57,206 nt of DNA, from NCBI GenBank assembly GCA_016742255.1, contig JACVCB010000023.1:1-57206 (forward strand), given 5' to 3'. Below, piece by piece: positions 1 to 7,724 of this stretch. Source of the stretch: Leptospira sp. GTDB taxonomy: Bacteria > Spirochaetota > Leptospiria > Leptospirales > Leptospiraceae. Under the pieces are notes generated by a model. The model ran no database searches, had not been told where the DNA came from, and was given only the letters and a program-made list of their open reading frames with translations. Every line of letters starts with the position of its first letter. Position 1 is the first letter of the stretch. Position numbers and translations under genes: made by a program.

Positions 1-164
1 GTAAAAACTGGCATAAGGGTACTAAGGCAGCATATGCGTGTGCACTGATCCATTTTTGTTTTGGTTACGTATTCATCATGGAAGTAACTTAAATGAGCAA
101 TTGGACCACCAAACGAAGTACATCCGAGTTTGAGCGCTGTAAAAAAAATTTGTAATAGTTTCAT
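1..164 (-). CDS. chrA: Chromate transporter ChrA, 5' part (cut by window edge, frameshifted)
   Basis: Reading leftward from an ATG at 164 gives MKLLQIFFTALKLG followed by SFGGPIAHL and an HDEYV stretch, the typical start of a CHR-family chromate ion transporter, an inner-membrane protein that exports chromate. An AGGA Shine-Dalgarno lies just before the ATG. After KTK the frame is lost at the run of five T on the plus strand (53-57). Skipping one base restores WISAHAYAALVPLCQF, which is what the family shows there. The gene is therefore frameshifted in this sequence, by mutation or read error. It starts 31 bp after the padR stop, so the two probably form an operon. The rest lies outside the window. 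Confidence 0.72.
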   Translation of the reverse strand, partial: MKLLQIFFTALKLGCTSFGGPIAHLSYFHDEYVTKTKMDQCTRICCLSTLMPVF

Positions 165-195
165 ATTTGTCCTAATTTATTTTTTTTGTTTCCAT

Positions 196-495
196 TTAAT
201 TAAGAATTTCACCAATCAATTCTTTTAGTTTGAATTTTGCAGAAGTAAGTTCTTTTTTTCCTTTTGGCGTGATACGATAGTATTTACGTTTTACCTTACC
301 CAATTGTTCAATGCGAGAACGAATGAGTCCTTTTTCTTCTAGTTGTTTTAAAAGTGGATACAAAGAACCAGGACTAATTTTATAACCATGTTCTCGCAAT
401 TCTTCCATCATCCAAACACCGTAAATTTCTTCGTTTAGACAGTGGTGTAAAATATGAATTTTGATAAAACTAGAAAAAAATTCATTAATTCGCAT
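196..495 (-). CDS. PadR-family transcriptional regulator
   Basis: A 99-residue winged-helix protein with the PadR core: ILHHCLNEEIYGVWMMEEL, then ISPGSLYPLLKQLEEKGLI and YYRITPKGKKEL. The SPGSLYPLL recognition helix and the YYxxT-x-G-K wing are clear. Members are small dimeric repressors that often control a neighbouring transporter or efflux gene. Here the next gene is chrA, so control of chromate export is likely (inference). A perfect 26-bp palindrome lies immediately upstream of the start codon and is the obvious autoregulatory operator. No good Shine-Dalgarno is visible before the ATG at 495, so translation may be leaderless or weak. Confidence 0.85.
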   Translation of the reverse strand: MRINEFFSSFIKIHILHHCLNEEIYGVWMMEELREHGYKISPGSLYPLLKQLEEKGLIRSRIEQLGKVKRKYYRITPKGKKELTSAKFKLKELIGEILN

Positions 496-500
496 TCAAA

Positions 501-526
501 ATCAAATTACGATATCGTAATTTGAT
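501..526. promoter_or_regulatory. Perfect palindrome, probable PadR operator
   Basis: The half-site ATCAAATTACGAT is followed exactly by its reverse complement, giving a 26-bp perfect dyad. It begins 5 bp upstream of the padR start codon. Its position fits a repressor site covering the promoter or transcription start of padR-chrA. That PadR itself binds here is inference. Confidence 0.6.
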
Positions 527-593
527 AGTCAAATGGAAAAAATTTACCATTAAGATAGAATGGATCCAATTTGAGAATATTTCAAGGAGGAGT

Positions 594-690
594 GGGGCGC
601 CTCGAAATGTATTCGGAATCAAAGCTGATTCTAAACCGACCGCGCCTTTCGTTCCAATCTTTCCGTTCCGGAAAGGATTTCCACTGCAGC
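594..690 (-). repeat. Interspersed hairpin repeat, copy R1 (diverged)
   Basis: Reverse-orientation copy of the repeat described under the entry at 1401. The best-conserved part is 646-690: GTTCCAATCTTT, then a hairpin, then AAAGGATTTCCACTGCA. The central stem is CTTTCCG paired with CGGAAAG around a 3-nt loop, different in sequence from the other copies but still paired. The distal end (GGGGCGC at 594) is recognisable, but the segment between is diverged or expanded. It lies between the padR promoter and the GNAT gene. Confidence 0.6.
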
Positions 691-713
691 TTTTGATTCA
701 GGAAAATTCCTAT

Positions 714-1337
714 TCAAACTTCTTTTTCCATATAGTGGTGAGATGGAATTTTACCTTCCCAACCTTTCGGATACCTTGTTTCTTTGATGACAAATCCTAA
801 TTTTTGATAAAGGCCAATCGCTGAAGGATTTTCTGCTGATACATCTAAAGAAATAGTTTTGTATCCCGGATTTTTTTGGATCATATATTCGATGAGTTGT
901 TTGGCGATCCCTTGGTTGCGATGTGATTCTAAAACAGCAATATGACCTAAATACAAACATTTTGATTTAGGTGGTTGGATAACTGTCTCTGTTTTTAAAC
1001 CACGTGCCATTACTTTTGGTGCTTTCCATTTGTATAACGAAAGGATTTTTAACGCTGTGCCGATGGTAAGAGCTAAAAAACTTGGTTGGGTGTATTGTAA
1101 GATGGATCCAACCACTTGTCCCTCTTTTTCAGCGACAAAGTGATTTGTATACGAGACAGTGTTTCCTTTTTTTGGGTAAGCGGTATTCAAAAAATCAAAG
1201 GCAGTTAGGTTACCTTCTTGGAATACAAAATTCCATGCAAGTGGTCCTGAGGAATGGATGAGAGGGACGATATGATTGTTATCTTCAGGTTTAGCATTGC
1301 GGATGGTAACTGGATTTGGAGTCTCTTGGGATGGCAT
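714..1337 (-). CDS. GNAT-family N-acetyltransferase
   Basis: A 207-residue protein of the GNAT fold. It opens with VTIRNAKPEDNNHIVPLI, carries FVAEKEGQVVGSIL in the mid-region, and has the acetyl-CoA-binding motif A as LGHIAVLESHRNQGIAKQLI (Q/R-x-x-G-x-A). It ends with ENPSAIGLYQKLGFVIKETR. The substrate cannot be told. The open frame runs 50 codons further upstream to 1487, but that extension is translated repeat sequence (R2), so the ATG at 1337 (MPSQETPNP) is preferred. No clear Shine-Dalgarno precedes it. The gene stands alone between two copies of the interspersed repeat in opposite orientations. Confidence 0.82.
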   Translation of the reverse strand: MPSQETPNPVTIRNAKPEDNNHIVPLIHSSGPLAWNFVFQEGNLTAFDFLNTAYPKKGNTVSYTNHFVAEKEGQVVGSILQYTQPSFLALTIGTALKILSLYKWKAPKVMARGLKTETVIQPPKSKCLYLGHIAVLESHRNQGIAKQLIEYMIQKNPGYKTISLDVSAENPSAIGLYQKLGFVIKETRYPKGWEGKIPSHHYMEKEV

Positions 1338-1400
1338 AATTGAAGTTGTAATTGTTTTTGGCTTGTATACACAACGAAAATTTATTGGATTCGAATGGAT

Positions 1401-1470
1401 GCGCCCCGGATTGTAGCGGAAATCCTTTGTGTAAACAAAGATTGGAGCGTAAAGCCGGAGATGTGCGCCC
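1401..1470 (+). repeat. Interspersed hairpin repeat, copy R2
   Basis: A 70-bp element that starts GCGCCCCGGATTG and ends AGCCGG-x-ATGTGCGCCC. Between these, GGAAATC and ATTGGAGCG arms enclose a hairpin, here CTTTGT paired with ACAAAG around GTAA. Four other copies occur in the window (R1, R3, R4, R5). The outer GCGC ends and the inner CCGG pair can also base-pair, so the whole element can fold as one imperfect hairpin. No transposase lies nearby. Confidence 0.85.
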
Positions 1471-1489
1471 CAAAATTTGTAAAACAATT

Positions 1490-3100
1490 TTAAAAACTAT
1501 AGGAAGCAAACACATTGAACAGTTCTCGCGTTGCCAATTGTGGTCCATTTAAATTTTGATGGAATGGCCGTCCGTATTCGAATCCAAATCGAATGCCAGA
1601 TAACATTCCTTTGGTGACTAGAAAATTGAGTCCTACAAACCAATCACTTCTCATGCCACCTTGTCTATAAGGATCATTTTGAGGATCCATTTTAGGGTCA
1701 AGTGTCGCATCTAACCCTTGTAAATTGAGCCATCTTTGTTTAGCCACTCGAAAGGAAAAAGACATCGAATCAAATAATAAATACGATATCCAACTTGAGA
1801 TTTCATAACGATTTCCAAATTTATAATTGTTATCATTCTTTCCCATCCGTAAATTTGCCTGAGTTAAAACTCCCCAAGTAAATCGGTCATATTGTCCGTT
1901 GTAGGAAAGTTGCGGTAGTAAATTGTAAGTTCCTGTTCCTGGTTGCATATTATAAGGAACCTTTTGTTTTCCCATCATTGGCATATTATCTCGTTCATCG
2001 ATGGATCCAGTGGGAAAAGATATTCCCATACCTGTAAAAAAGTTTTGATGATCAGTTTTGATAAGCCTGTAGGCTGCACTCACACTAACATCTCCGATAC
2101 CTGCTGAACTCATAGGAGCTCGATCAAAATTACTTGATAACATCGTCATTCGATTTTTGACAACAGGCACCATGAACATAATCATCCATTTGTCCGAGAT
2201 AGATGTCATAACACTTGCCATATTCATTTCCATCACCATATCTGTTGGCACAGACATATAATTGAATTTGTTCTGAGATAATATAGGAATCGTTGTTCCA
2301 ATAGGTGAACTTGTAATCAAACTTCCCGTTGGCATTGCAACAGTTGGATCAGTATAAGGAAAATATAATGTACCTAAATCGGATAACCCTTTCGTTCCAG
2401 ATTGTAATCCCCACATCTTCATACCCATATACCGGTAATCGATCATCCATTTGCCTTTCTCATGGATGTGTGGATTCATGATTCCTGCAGGTCCAATCAT
2501 ATCAGCACGATTGTGAGAATGATGGTCGCCACTTCCATGTTCGTCGTGATGGGAATGGTCTTCTTCTTCATTCTCAGCTACATTAGTGAAATGATGGTCT
2601 TCGGTTTCCTCTTCTGTGGTACTTGGAAGATTTGAAATCGGATCTTTTGTTAAGGATGGATTTTTGATTGAGGATATATTTGGCGAAGAAGTTTCTACTG
2701 GAACTTTTATTTCAATTTCTGTACCATTATTAAAAACCAATCGCAAAGGAATCAGTTCTTTTAATTTCAGTGGAGATTTGATTCCAAACACCATGATATG
2801 AAATCCTTGGGGTGATAAGGTGACGGTTGTTTTTTTGGGAATTGGAATCTCAGTGACTGCAACCATCTTTTTTCCATATTCACTTTTTTGCATGTCATAC
2901 AATTCAACTCGATTTGCGAAATCTGATATCGTTTGGGTTAGTTTTACATCTTTATTTGAAACATTGGATATAGTAAGATAAATTGCAGAATTTGATCCAT
3001 TCGTATACTTTAAATAAGCATTTGAGATATTTATCTCTTTTGCAATGAGCGGTGAAAAAAGCAGAATGGATATGATGATGAGAATTTTTTTAAGTTTCAT
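1490..3100 (-). CDS. PCu(A)C-like copper chaperone fused to outer-membrane beta-barrel domain
   Basis: A 536-residue exported protein. After a signal peptide (residues 1-20), residues 24-135 match the PCu(A)C (DUF461) periplasmic copper-chaperone fold: YLTISNVS, VELYDM, then SPQGFHIMVFG. The first ligand position, usually VELHEM, is Tyr here, while the later HxM is kept. A linker rich in His, Glu and Asp (HHDEHGSGDHHSHN) follows. The rest, from IGPAGIMNPHIHEKGKWMIDYRY onward, is rich in Met and alternating strands and ends in an aromatic-terminated strand, typical of a metal-associated outer-membrane barrel. It probably helps move copper across the envelope. The location beside nosZ, a copper enzyme, supports this. 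Its start lies 78 bp beyond the neighbouring lipoprotein gene's stop, with a strong hairpin between. Confidence 0.7.
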   Translation of the reverse strand: MKLKKILIIISILLFSPLIAKEINISNAYLKYTNGSNSAIYLTISNVSNKDVKLTQTISDFANRVELYDMQKSEYGKKMVAVTEIPIPKKTTVTLSPQGFHIMVFGIKSPLKLKELIPLRLVFNNGTEIEIKVPVETSSPNISSIKNPSLTKDPISNLPSTTEEETEDHHFTNVAENEEEDHSHHDEHGSGDHHSHNRADMIGPAGIMNPHIHEKGKWMIDYRYMGMKMWGLQSGTKGLSDLGTLYFPYTDPTVAMPTGSLITSSPIGTTIPILSQNKFNYMSVPTDMVMEMNMASVMTSISDKWMIMFMVPVVKNRMTMLSSNFDRAPMSSAGIGDVSVSAAYRLIKTDHQNFFTGMGISFPTGSIDERDNMPMMGKQKVPYNMQPGTGTYNLLPQLSYNGQYDRFTWGVLTQANLRMGKNDNNYKFGNRYEISSWISYLLFDSMSFSFRVAKQRWLNLQGLDATLDPKMDPQNDPYRQGGMRSDWFVGLNFLVTKGMLSGIRFGFEYGRPFHQNLNGPQLATRELFNVFASYSF

Positions 3101-3127
3101 AAAATTACAATTTCCTTTTCCAAAAAT

Positions 3128-3160
3128 GTCATACTAACGAAATTTTTTCGTTAGTATGAC
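3128..3160 (-). terminator. Perfect 15-bp stem-loop, terminator-like
   Basis: GTCATACTAACGAAA, a 3-base loop, then the exact reverse complement. On the minus strand a short T run (ATTTTT) follows. It lies just after the stop of the lipoprotein gene at 3179 and 28 bp before the next start, so it could end that transcript. The long perfect dyad could equally be a protein-binding site for the copper-protein gene. Confidence 0.55.
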
Positions 3161-3178
3161 GAGTGTTTGGAGAGCGGT

Positions 3179-3964
3179 TTACATTTCAGTATTGGAAACG
3201 ATGGATCCGATTGTAAATGAAGTGATAGTCGCTCCATTTAATACAAATCCTAATGAGTTTCCGCCAGCGTAAGTTGGAACATTCATCATTTGCATGATAG
3301 GGTAATAAGACATGGATCCTCTTTCTGTGGATGTCAATTCAGCACATGGTTTATTAAATCCATTGAGAAATCGGGAACCACCAGATGTGTATTGGAAATC
3401 TAAACAATATGTGTAAGTTGTTCCAACATTTGGAATAGGAGCAGAGACCGAACCTCCTTTTCCCGTATTACCATAAACACCTGATGCATTTTTATATTGT
3501 GTTTGTGCACCAGCAAGCAAACGATATGTGGGGCCTGATGTTGGTGTGCCAATTCCATATGCGATGACATCGATTGAACTTGATGACGAATTCATTGTAA
3601 ATGTTACTTCAACATTGGTTCCACCTTTGTTAGTTGCCAACATCACATCTGTAGTGGTTGATAAAACAGAGCTCGAAGAAGAACCGGTTGCCCCTTTTGT
3701 GATTCCTGTTTGGGTTAGGCCCAAATTGGCAAAACCAACGTCAATACAATCTGAGATACTATACTTTACCCTTGGTTTACTTTCTACTTGGGTTAGGTTA
3801 CTTGGAATTGCTTGTGATTGAGTGATTCCGCAATTGGGATTTAAGTTTGATGCAGCAAGAAGAGACAAAAGGTTCGTTGTTTCAATACCAGATTTGTCTG
3901 ATGTTAAACTACATTGCGTTAAAAATAAACTAATGATACAAATGAGAATTGTTTTTGAGAACAT
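3179..3964 (-). CDS. Putative lipoprotein of unknown function
   Basis: 261 residues. The N-terminus has a short charged stretch, a hydrophobic helix and the lipobox LTQC, so it is likely a lipid-anchored envelope protein. It is rich in Ser, Thr, Gly and Asn, with a run GATGSSSSSVLSTTTD and many predicted strands (TYTYCLDFQYTSGG). No known domain was recognised. It lies between a Cys/His-rich gene and the copper-chaperone fusion on the same strand, so a link to copper handling is possible but not shown. A stem-loop follows the stop codon. Confidence 0.65.
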   Translation of the reverse strand: MFSKTILICIISLFLTQCSLTSDKSGIETTNLLSLLAASNLNPNCGITQSQAIPSNLTQVESKPRVKYSISDCIDVGFANLGLTQTGITKGATGSSSSSVLSTTTDVMLATNKGGTNVEVTFTMNSSSSSIDVIAYGIGTPTSGPTYRLLAGAQTQYKNASGVYGNTGKGGSVSAPIPNVGTTYTYCLDFQYTSGGSRFLNGFNKPCAELTSTERGSMSYYPIMQMMNVPTYAGGNSLGFVLNGATITSFTIGSIVSNTEM

Positions 3965-4068
3965 AAAAATACCTTATTAGATTGATCCAAGGTTCCATTG
4001 TTAATGGATTCCAAGTAACTTGATTTACATTCAGTTATGAATTGAGTGAATGAATGACATAGATTGAA

Positions 4069-4482
4069 TTAAGTCAAAAGTCTTGGTGGTTTGTCAGGAA
4101 GGTGGCTATAACCGAGAGGTAAGTTTTGAGAGAAAGAAGATTCAATCGATAATAAATCAAATAGAATTGTATTTTGAAATTTGAAAGGATTCACATAACT
4201 TGGATTCATTGATTGGGATTGAATGATTTTTGCGGCCATTTTTTTCTTGGAACATGTACAAGTATGAGCGCTGGAAGTTTTTTTCAAATGACAAGTCATT
4301 CTTTTTTTGGGATTAGATTTTGAATCATGATGTACTTCTGATTCAGAGTTATGGTTACAATGACAAACCATTGACAATTGGTACAATGATTGTGCGAAGA
4401 GTCCTGATTCCAAAAAAAGGATTTTTCCTAAAAATGGAACCAAGACTAACATCGTGATGATTGTGATCCAACATTTCCTCAT
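4069..4482 (-). CDS. Small exported Cys/His-rich protein
   Basis: 137 residues with an N-terminal hydrophobic segment (ITIITMLVLVPFLGKIL), then a metal-ligand-rich middle: CHCNHNSESEVHH, MTCHLKKTSSAHTCTCSKKK. The Cys-x-Cys-x-x-His and Cys-x-Cys pairs suggest binding of a soft metal such as copper, but no named family was recognised. An FNR-like box lies 39 bp upstream, and a -10-like CATACT sits close to the start, so it may share anaerobic control with the nos operon. The ATG at 4482 has no Shine-Dalgarno; a later start is possible. Confidence 0.6.
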   Translation of the reverse strand: MRKCWITIITMLVLVPFLGKILFLESGLFAQSLYQLSMVCHCNHNSESEVHHDSKSNPKKRMTCHLKKTSSAHTCTCSKKKMAAKIIQSQSMNPSYVNPFKFQNTILFDLLSIESSFSQNLPLGYSHLPDKPPRLLT

Positions 4483-4520
4483 GGTTGGACTTAGTATGCA
4501 TTAAAGAAGTAAATCCTTCC

Positions 4521-4534
4521 ATGATCTAAATCAA
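4521..4534. promoter_or_regulatory. FNR/CRP-type box (one mismatch)
   Basis: ATGAT-CTAA-ATCAA matches TTGAT-N4-ATCAA at nine of ten positions. It lies 39 bp upstream of the Cys/His-rich gene that starts at 4482 and matches the spacing of the two perfect boxes near 11,400. A CATACT hexamer at 4492-4497 could be the -10 element. Confidence 0.5.
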
Positions 4535-4572
4535 GATTCTTAAAAATATAGGAAATTAGAATGAGATCCGTT

Positions 4573-5358
4573 CTAAAAATTTCTTTTTTGAAACTTGAAA
4601 TAAGAGATAAAAAGAGGAATACTTACCCATAACGAAAGGAACAATATTACGATCAAAAGAACACCTGCCATTCCTAAGGTTTTGAGTAAAATGGCTCCAG
4701 AAAATCCTAGTAATGCTGCCGCACTGGTTTGCAATAAGATAAAAATTCTGACTAAATCAATAGGGTTTAGTAAGATAATGATCAGTGATGGAATTTCAAT
4801 TGGATAGTCTCCAAGATATACACTCAACATAAATACGATAGCGTCAAAGAAGATAAAGAAATACAACCATACTAACAAAGATATGGTGAGTACGATTTCC
4901 CCTCTTCGTATAAAAGACGAGGTTAAAAAAGCAAGTGCTACAAAAATATTAGTTAAAAAGATTCCAAAAATCAATAGTTCCAAAAATAAAAAAAGAAATT
5001 TTGGATCACTCATAAATAAAAAGAAACCTGGAATTCCGAGACCAATTAAAAGACCAATAGATAAGGATGTTGTAATTCCAAAAAATTTTCCAAAGAATAA
5101 TGACTTACGTGTCACAGATTTTGACAATAACACTTCAGAAAATGGCATCGATTCTAAGAATGTCATTCCAGAGAATGTAATGGAATACAGTGGAATCACG
5201 ATAAGAGTTAAGTTCATTGTGCTCACTAGTAATCGGATTCCATTTTGGTCTCCAAAAAAACTCAATACTAACATGACAATGGCTAAGAGTCCGGAATAAA
5301 TAAATATCCATCTGCTTCGGATGTTCTCTTTGATTTCGAAAAGTAATATTTCTTTCAT
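4573..5358 (-). CDS. nosY: NosY, ABC transporter permease for NosZ maturation
   Basis: 261 residues with about six membrane helices, beginning MKEILLFEIKENIRSRWIFIYSGLLA, as in the ABC-2-type permease NosY. With NosF and NosD it forms the complex needed to assemble the CuZ centre of nitrous-oxide reductase in the periplasm. The motif around GMTFLESMPFSEVLLSKSVTRKS matches the cytoplasmic loop of this family. Its start overlaps the nosF stop by 4 bp, so translation is probably coupled. It is the last gene of the nos operon. Confidence 0.88.
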   Translation of the reverse strand: MKEILLFEIKENIRSRWIFIYSGLLAIVMLVLSFFGDQNGIRLLVSTMNLTLIVIPLYSITFSGMTFLESMPFSEVLLSKSVTRKSLFFGKFFGITTSLSIGLLIGLGIPGFFLFMSDPKFLFLFLELLIFGIFLTNIFVALAFLTSSFIRRGEIVLTISLLVWLYFFIFFDAIVFMLSVYLGDYPIEIPSLIIILLNPIDLVRIFILLQTSAAALLGFSGAILLKTLGMAGVLLIVILFLSLWVSIPLFISYFKFQKRNF

Positions 5359-6062
5359 ACTTTTGTTTTGTATTCCTCATTCCAGAAATGCATTAAAGCT
5401 TCGTCCATTGTCACTTTGTTGTTTTTTTCTAGGAAATTTTTAGGTGTATCATCTATCAATATCGATCCCTCAGATAATAATAGAAAACGATCGGCTAACT
5501 CTTGTAATTCCGATAATATATGTGTGGAAAATAACACAAGTGATCCTTGTTTTTTTTGTTCGATCAAAAGATTTTTTAATAAATGTGATATATATGGATC
5601 CAAACTTGCAGTTGGTTCATCTATCACATATAAGTCTTTTTGTTTTGAAAAACATTGTAAAATACTGATTTTTTGTTTGGTTCCACCAGAGAGGTTTCCG
5701 ATTTTTTTCTCTTCATGGTGTTTCAAATCAAGTAAATTGAATAATTTTTCAAATCTCGATTCATCAACTGATTCTAATTTCTTAAAAAATGAAATGAGTT
5801 CTTTCACTTTGATATTCGTTGGGAATCGAGGAGTTTGTGGCATATAACCAATTGTATACGAATTTTCTTCTTTCCCATTAAATTGTATGGAACCTTCATT
5901 CGGACGGACGAGTCCAAGTATACCTTTGATAAGAGAACTTTTTCCAGAACCGTTTGGACCAATAATGGATACAATATTTCCAGATTCTACGGAAAAGTTT
6001 ACATTTTTGACTGCATATGAATTCGATCCGTAACTGATAGATAAATCATTCACTGTTATCAT
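5355..6062 (-). CDS. nosF: NosF, ABC transporter ATPase
   Basis: 235 residues. Walker A is GPNGSGKSS, the signature is LSGGTKQK, Walker B is LYVIDEPTASLDP, and the H-loop is STHILSE. It is the cytoplasmic ATPase partner of NosY in the NosDFY complex that matures the CuZ centre of NosZ. The Q-loop region (YTIGYMPQTPRFPTNI) is also present. It overlaps nosD and nosY by 4 bp each, giving a tightly coupled D-F-Y block. Length and motifs are normal for the family. Confidence 0.93.
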   Translation of the reverse strand: MITVNDLSISYGSNSYAVKNVNFSVESGNIVSIIGPNGSGKSSLIKGILGLVRPNEGSIQFNGKEENSYTIGYMPQTPRFPTNIKVKELISFFKKLESVDESRFEKLFNLLDLKHHEEKKIGNLSGGTKQKISILQCFSKQKDLYVIDEPTASLDPYISHLLKNLLIEQKKQGSLVLFSTHILSELQELADRFLLLSEGSILIDDTPKNFLEKNNKVTMDEALMHFWNEEYKTKV

Positions 6063-7366
6063 ATTCTAACCTTCATTCTTGGTTGTTTGTCTTCAAACTC
6101 AATGGGCGTAACGATGGGAAATGCTTTTTCAATCCCTTGGAGGAATAATACAACAGGAGATTCATACAATATCATTAGAAAAGGATAAACGGCAATCCAA
6201 TAACCAAAGAAGTGTATTGTTTTATGAGGAACATCTCCATATTGGTCTAAATTTAAATCGTATCCTTCATAGTGATCCCAATAGTTATTTAGAAATACAT
6301 TGGTTGTTGATTTTGTATTCGTACTAATATCAAAAACATTTTGAATGAAATTATTATCTTGAATATTGTTATGATCAGTATTGCCTAAAATTTTGATTCC
6401 CCATCCGTTATCGATGAAATTGTTTTTTAGAAATTCTATTTTTGTAATGCCATCTGCAAATACTGCAATCGTATTCCCTTTGAATAAATTTTCTGATAAT
6501 ACACTTTCTGTTATATCTTTTAACAATATTCCATTCGAACTTTCACCCCAATTTTCGATAAATTTGTTTTTTTCCATTAGAATTCTTCTGCTATACATCA
6601 CTGCAACACCGGCAGAATTGTTTTTGAAAATATTATTTGTAAATTGATTTTCACTGGAAAACATAAAATGCATTCCATATCTGATATTTTCTTTTGATTC
6701 ATTGTTATCAATTTTTAAGCGTTCAGAAAATTCCAAGTAAATTCCATCTCTATGTTTTTTTAAGTGATTTCCAATGATTTGGTTGTTATGTGAAGACCAC
6801 AAATGAATTCCATTTCCTCCCAAAACTTCGTTTTCTGCATTTCCAATGGAAGAACTATTTTTAATGATACATTCAGATGATTCAGAAAGATAAAAACCAT
6901 ACACATTGTCTTCCAATTCCAAATTTTCGAAATAACAATGGTTTACCTTTTCGGCATACACACCTGCATATTCAGCTAAATCAGAAATTCCACTTCCAAT
7001 GATCTTTAAGTTTTGAATTTTCACAAAATTATGATAGATTCCAAACACATGTTTTTCTTTTAAACCATCAATGATGACACCTGGTTCACCAATTATCGAA
7101 ATTGATTTTGCGATGGGAATGAATCCTTCTTGGTAAATGCCTTTTTTGATTTGGATTGTATCGCCTTCACTCGCGATTTGAATTGCTTGTTTTAGAGAGG
7201 ATACTTGGCATGTTTTGCAAACTGTGATATTTTTTCCAACGATCGATGAAGGAAACAATTGAATGAAGAAGAGTATGATTATAACAAAAATGGATTTCAA
7301 TTGTTTTGGTATCTTATTAGAGAATAAGACATACCCATCAATTTTGAAAAGGGATTGTTTCTTCAT
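6059..7366 (-). CDS. nosD: NosD, periplasmic copper-processing protein
   Basis: 435 residues with an N-terminal membrane/signal segment (SIFVIIILFFIQLFP) and then a right-handed beta-helix of carbohydrate-binding/sugar-hydrolysis (CASH) repeats: many NxxxxNNxxxxN turns from about residue 100 to 350. The family motif GNGIHLWSSHNN and the tail NNYWDHYEGYDLNLDQYGDVPH are typical of NosD. It works with NosF and NosY in building CuZ and receives copper from NosL. The start overlaps the 3' end of nosL by 29 bp. Confidence 0.92.
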   Translation of the reverse strand: MKKQSLFKIDGYVLFSNKIPKQLKSIFVIIILFFIQLFPSSIVGKNITVCKTCQVSSLKQAIQIASEGDTIQIKKGIYQEGFIPIAKSISIIGEPGVIIDGLKEKHVFGIYHNFVKIQNLKIIGSGISDLAEYAGVYAEKVNHCYFENLELEDNVYGFYLSESSECIIKNSSSIGNAENEVLGGNGIHLWSSHNNQIIGNHLKKHRDGIYLEFSERLKIDNNESKENIRYGMHFMFSSENQFTNNIFKNNSAGVAVMYSRRILMEKNKFIENWGESSNGILLKDITESVLSENLFKGNTIAVFADGITKIEFLKNNFIDNGWGIKILGNTDHNNIQDNNFIQNVFDISTNTKSTTNVFLNNYWDHYEGYDLNLDQYGDVPHKTIHFFGYWIAVYPFLMILYESPVVLFLQGIEKAFPIVTPIEFEDKQPRMKVRI

Positions 7367-7724
7367 TGGATTTGAAAGCGGCTAATCCCCCGCCCATAGG
7401 AGATCGAATTTTATTCGTTTGGATGATAATTGCGTTTTCTTTCGGTATAAATTCGTTAGATTGTAAATAATTTGAAACCCATATTTGTTTTGGTTTCATT
7501 TGTTTTTGGTTTATAAACTGATCTGCACATTCAATTGCATCAAAATGATATCGTTTGCCTTTATAAGTGATGAGTTGTGTATGAAATCTCATATCAACGA
7601 TGGACATGGAACAATGATCACATTTTTTTTCTCCTACTGTAAGACTCTCTGGTTTCACCTCCCCACAGTTGCAAAGAACAACTGTGAGTGTGAAAAAAAT
7701 GAGTTTATGATGTTTAAACCACAT
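7338..7724 (-). CDS. nosL: NosL, copper-binding lipoprotein
   Basis: 128 residues from the ATG at 7724, which has GAAGGA upstream; a longer frame reaches 7766. The signal sequence ends in the lipobox LCNC. The copper(I)-binding site is visible as KKCDHCSMSIVD, and the DAIECADQF motif follows. NosL is a lipid-anchored chaperone that hands copper to NosDFY for CuZ assembly. It overlaps the preceding membrane-protein gene by 11 bp and nosD by 29 bp. Confidence 0.9.
   Translation of the reverse strand: MWFKHHKLIFFTLTVVLCNCGEVKPESLTVGEKKCDHCSMSIVDMRFHTQLITYKGKRYHFDAIECADQFINQKQMKPKQIWVSNYLQSNEFIPKENAIIIQTNKIRSPMGGGLAAFKSNEETIPFQN

Noticed and set aside
522..800. Plus-strand ORF across R1 and the GNAT 3' end
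   Set aside because: It is translated repeat plus antisense of the GNAT gene, with no protein-like features.
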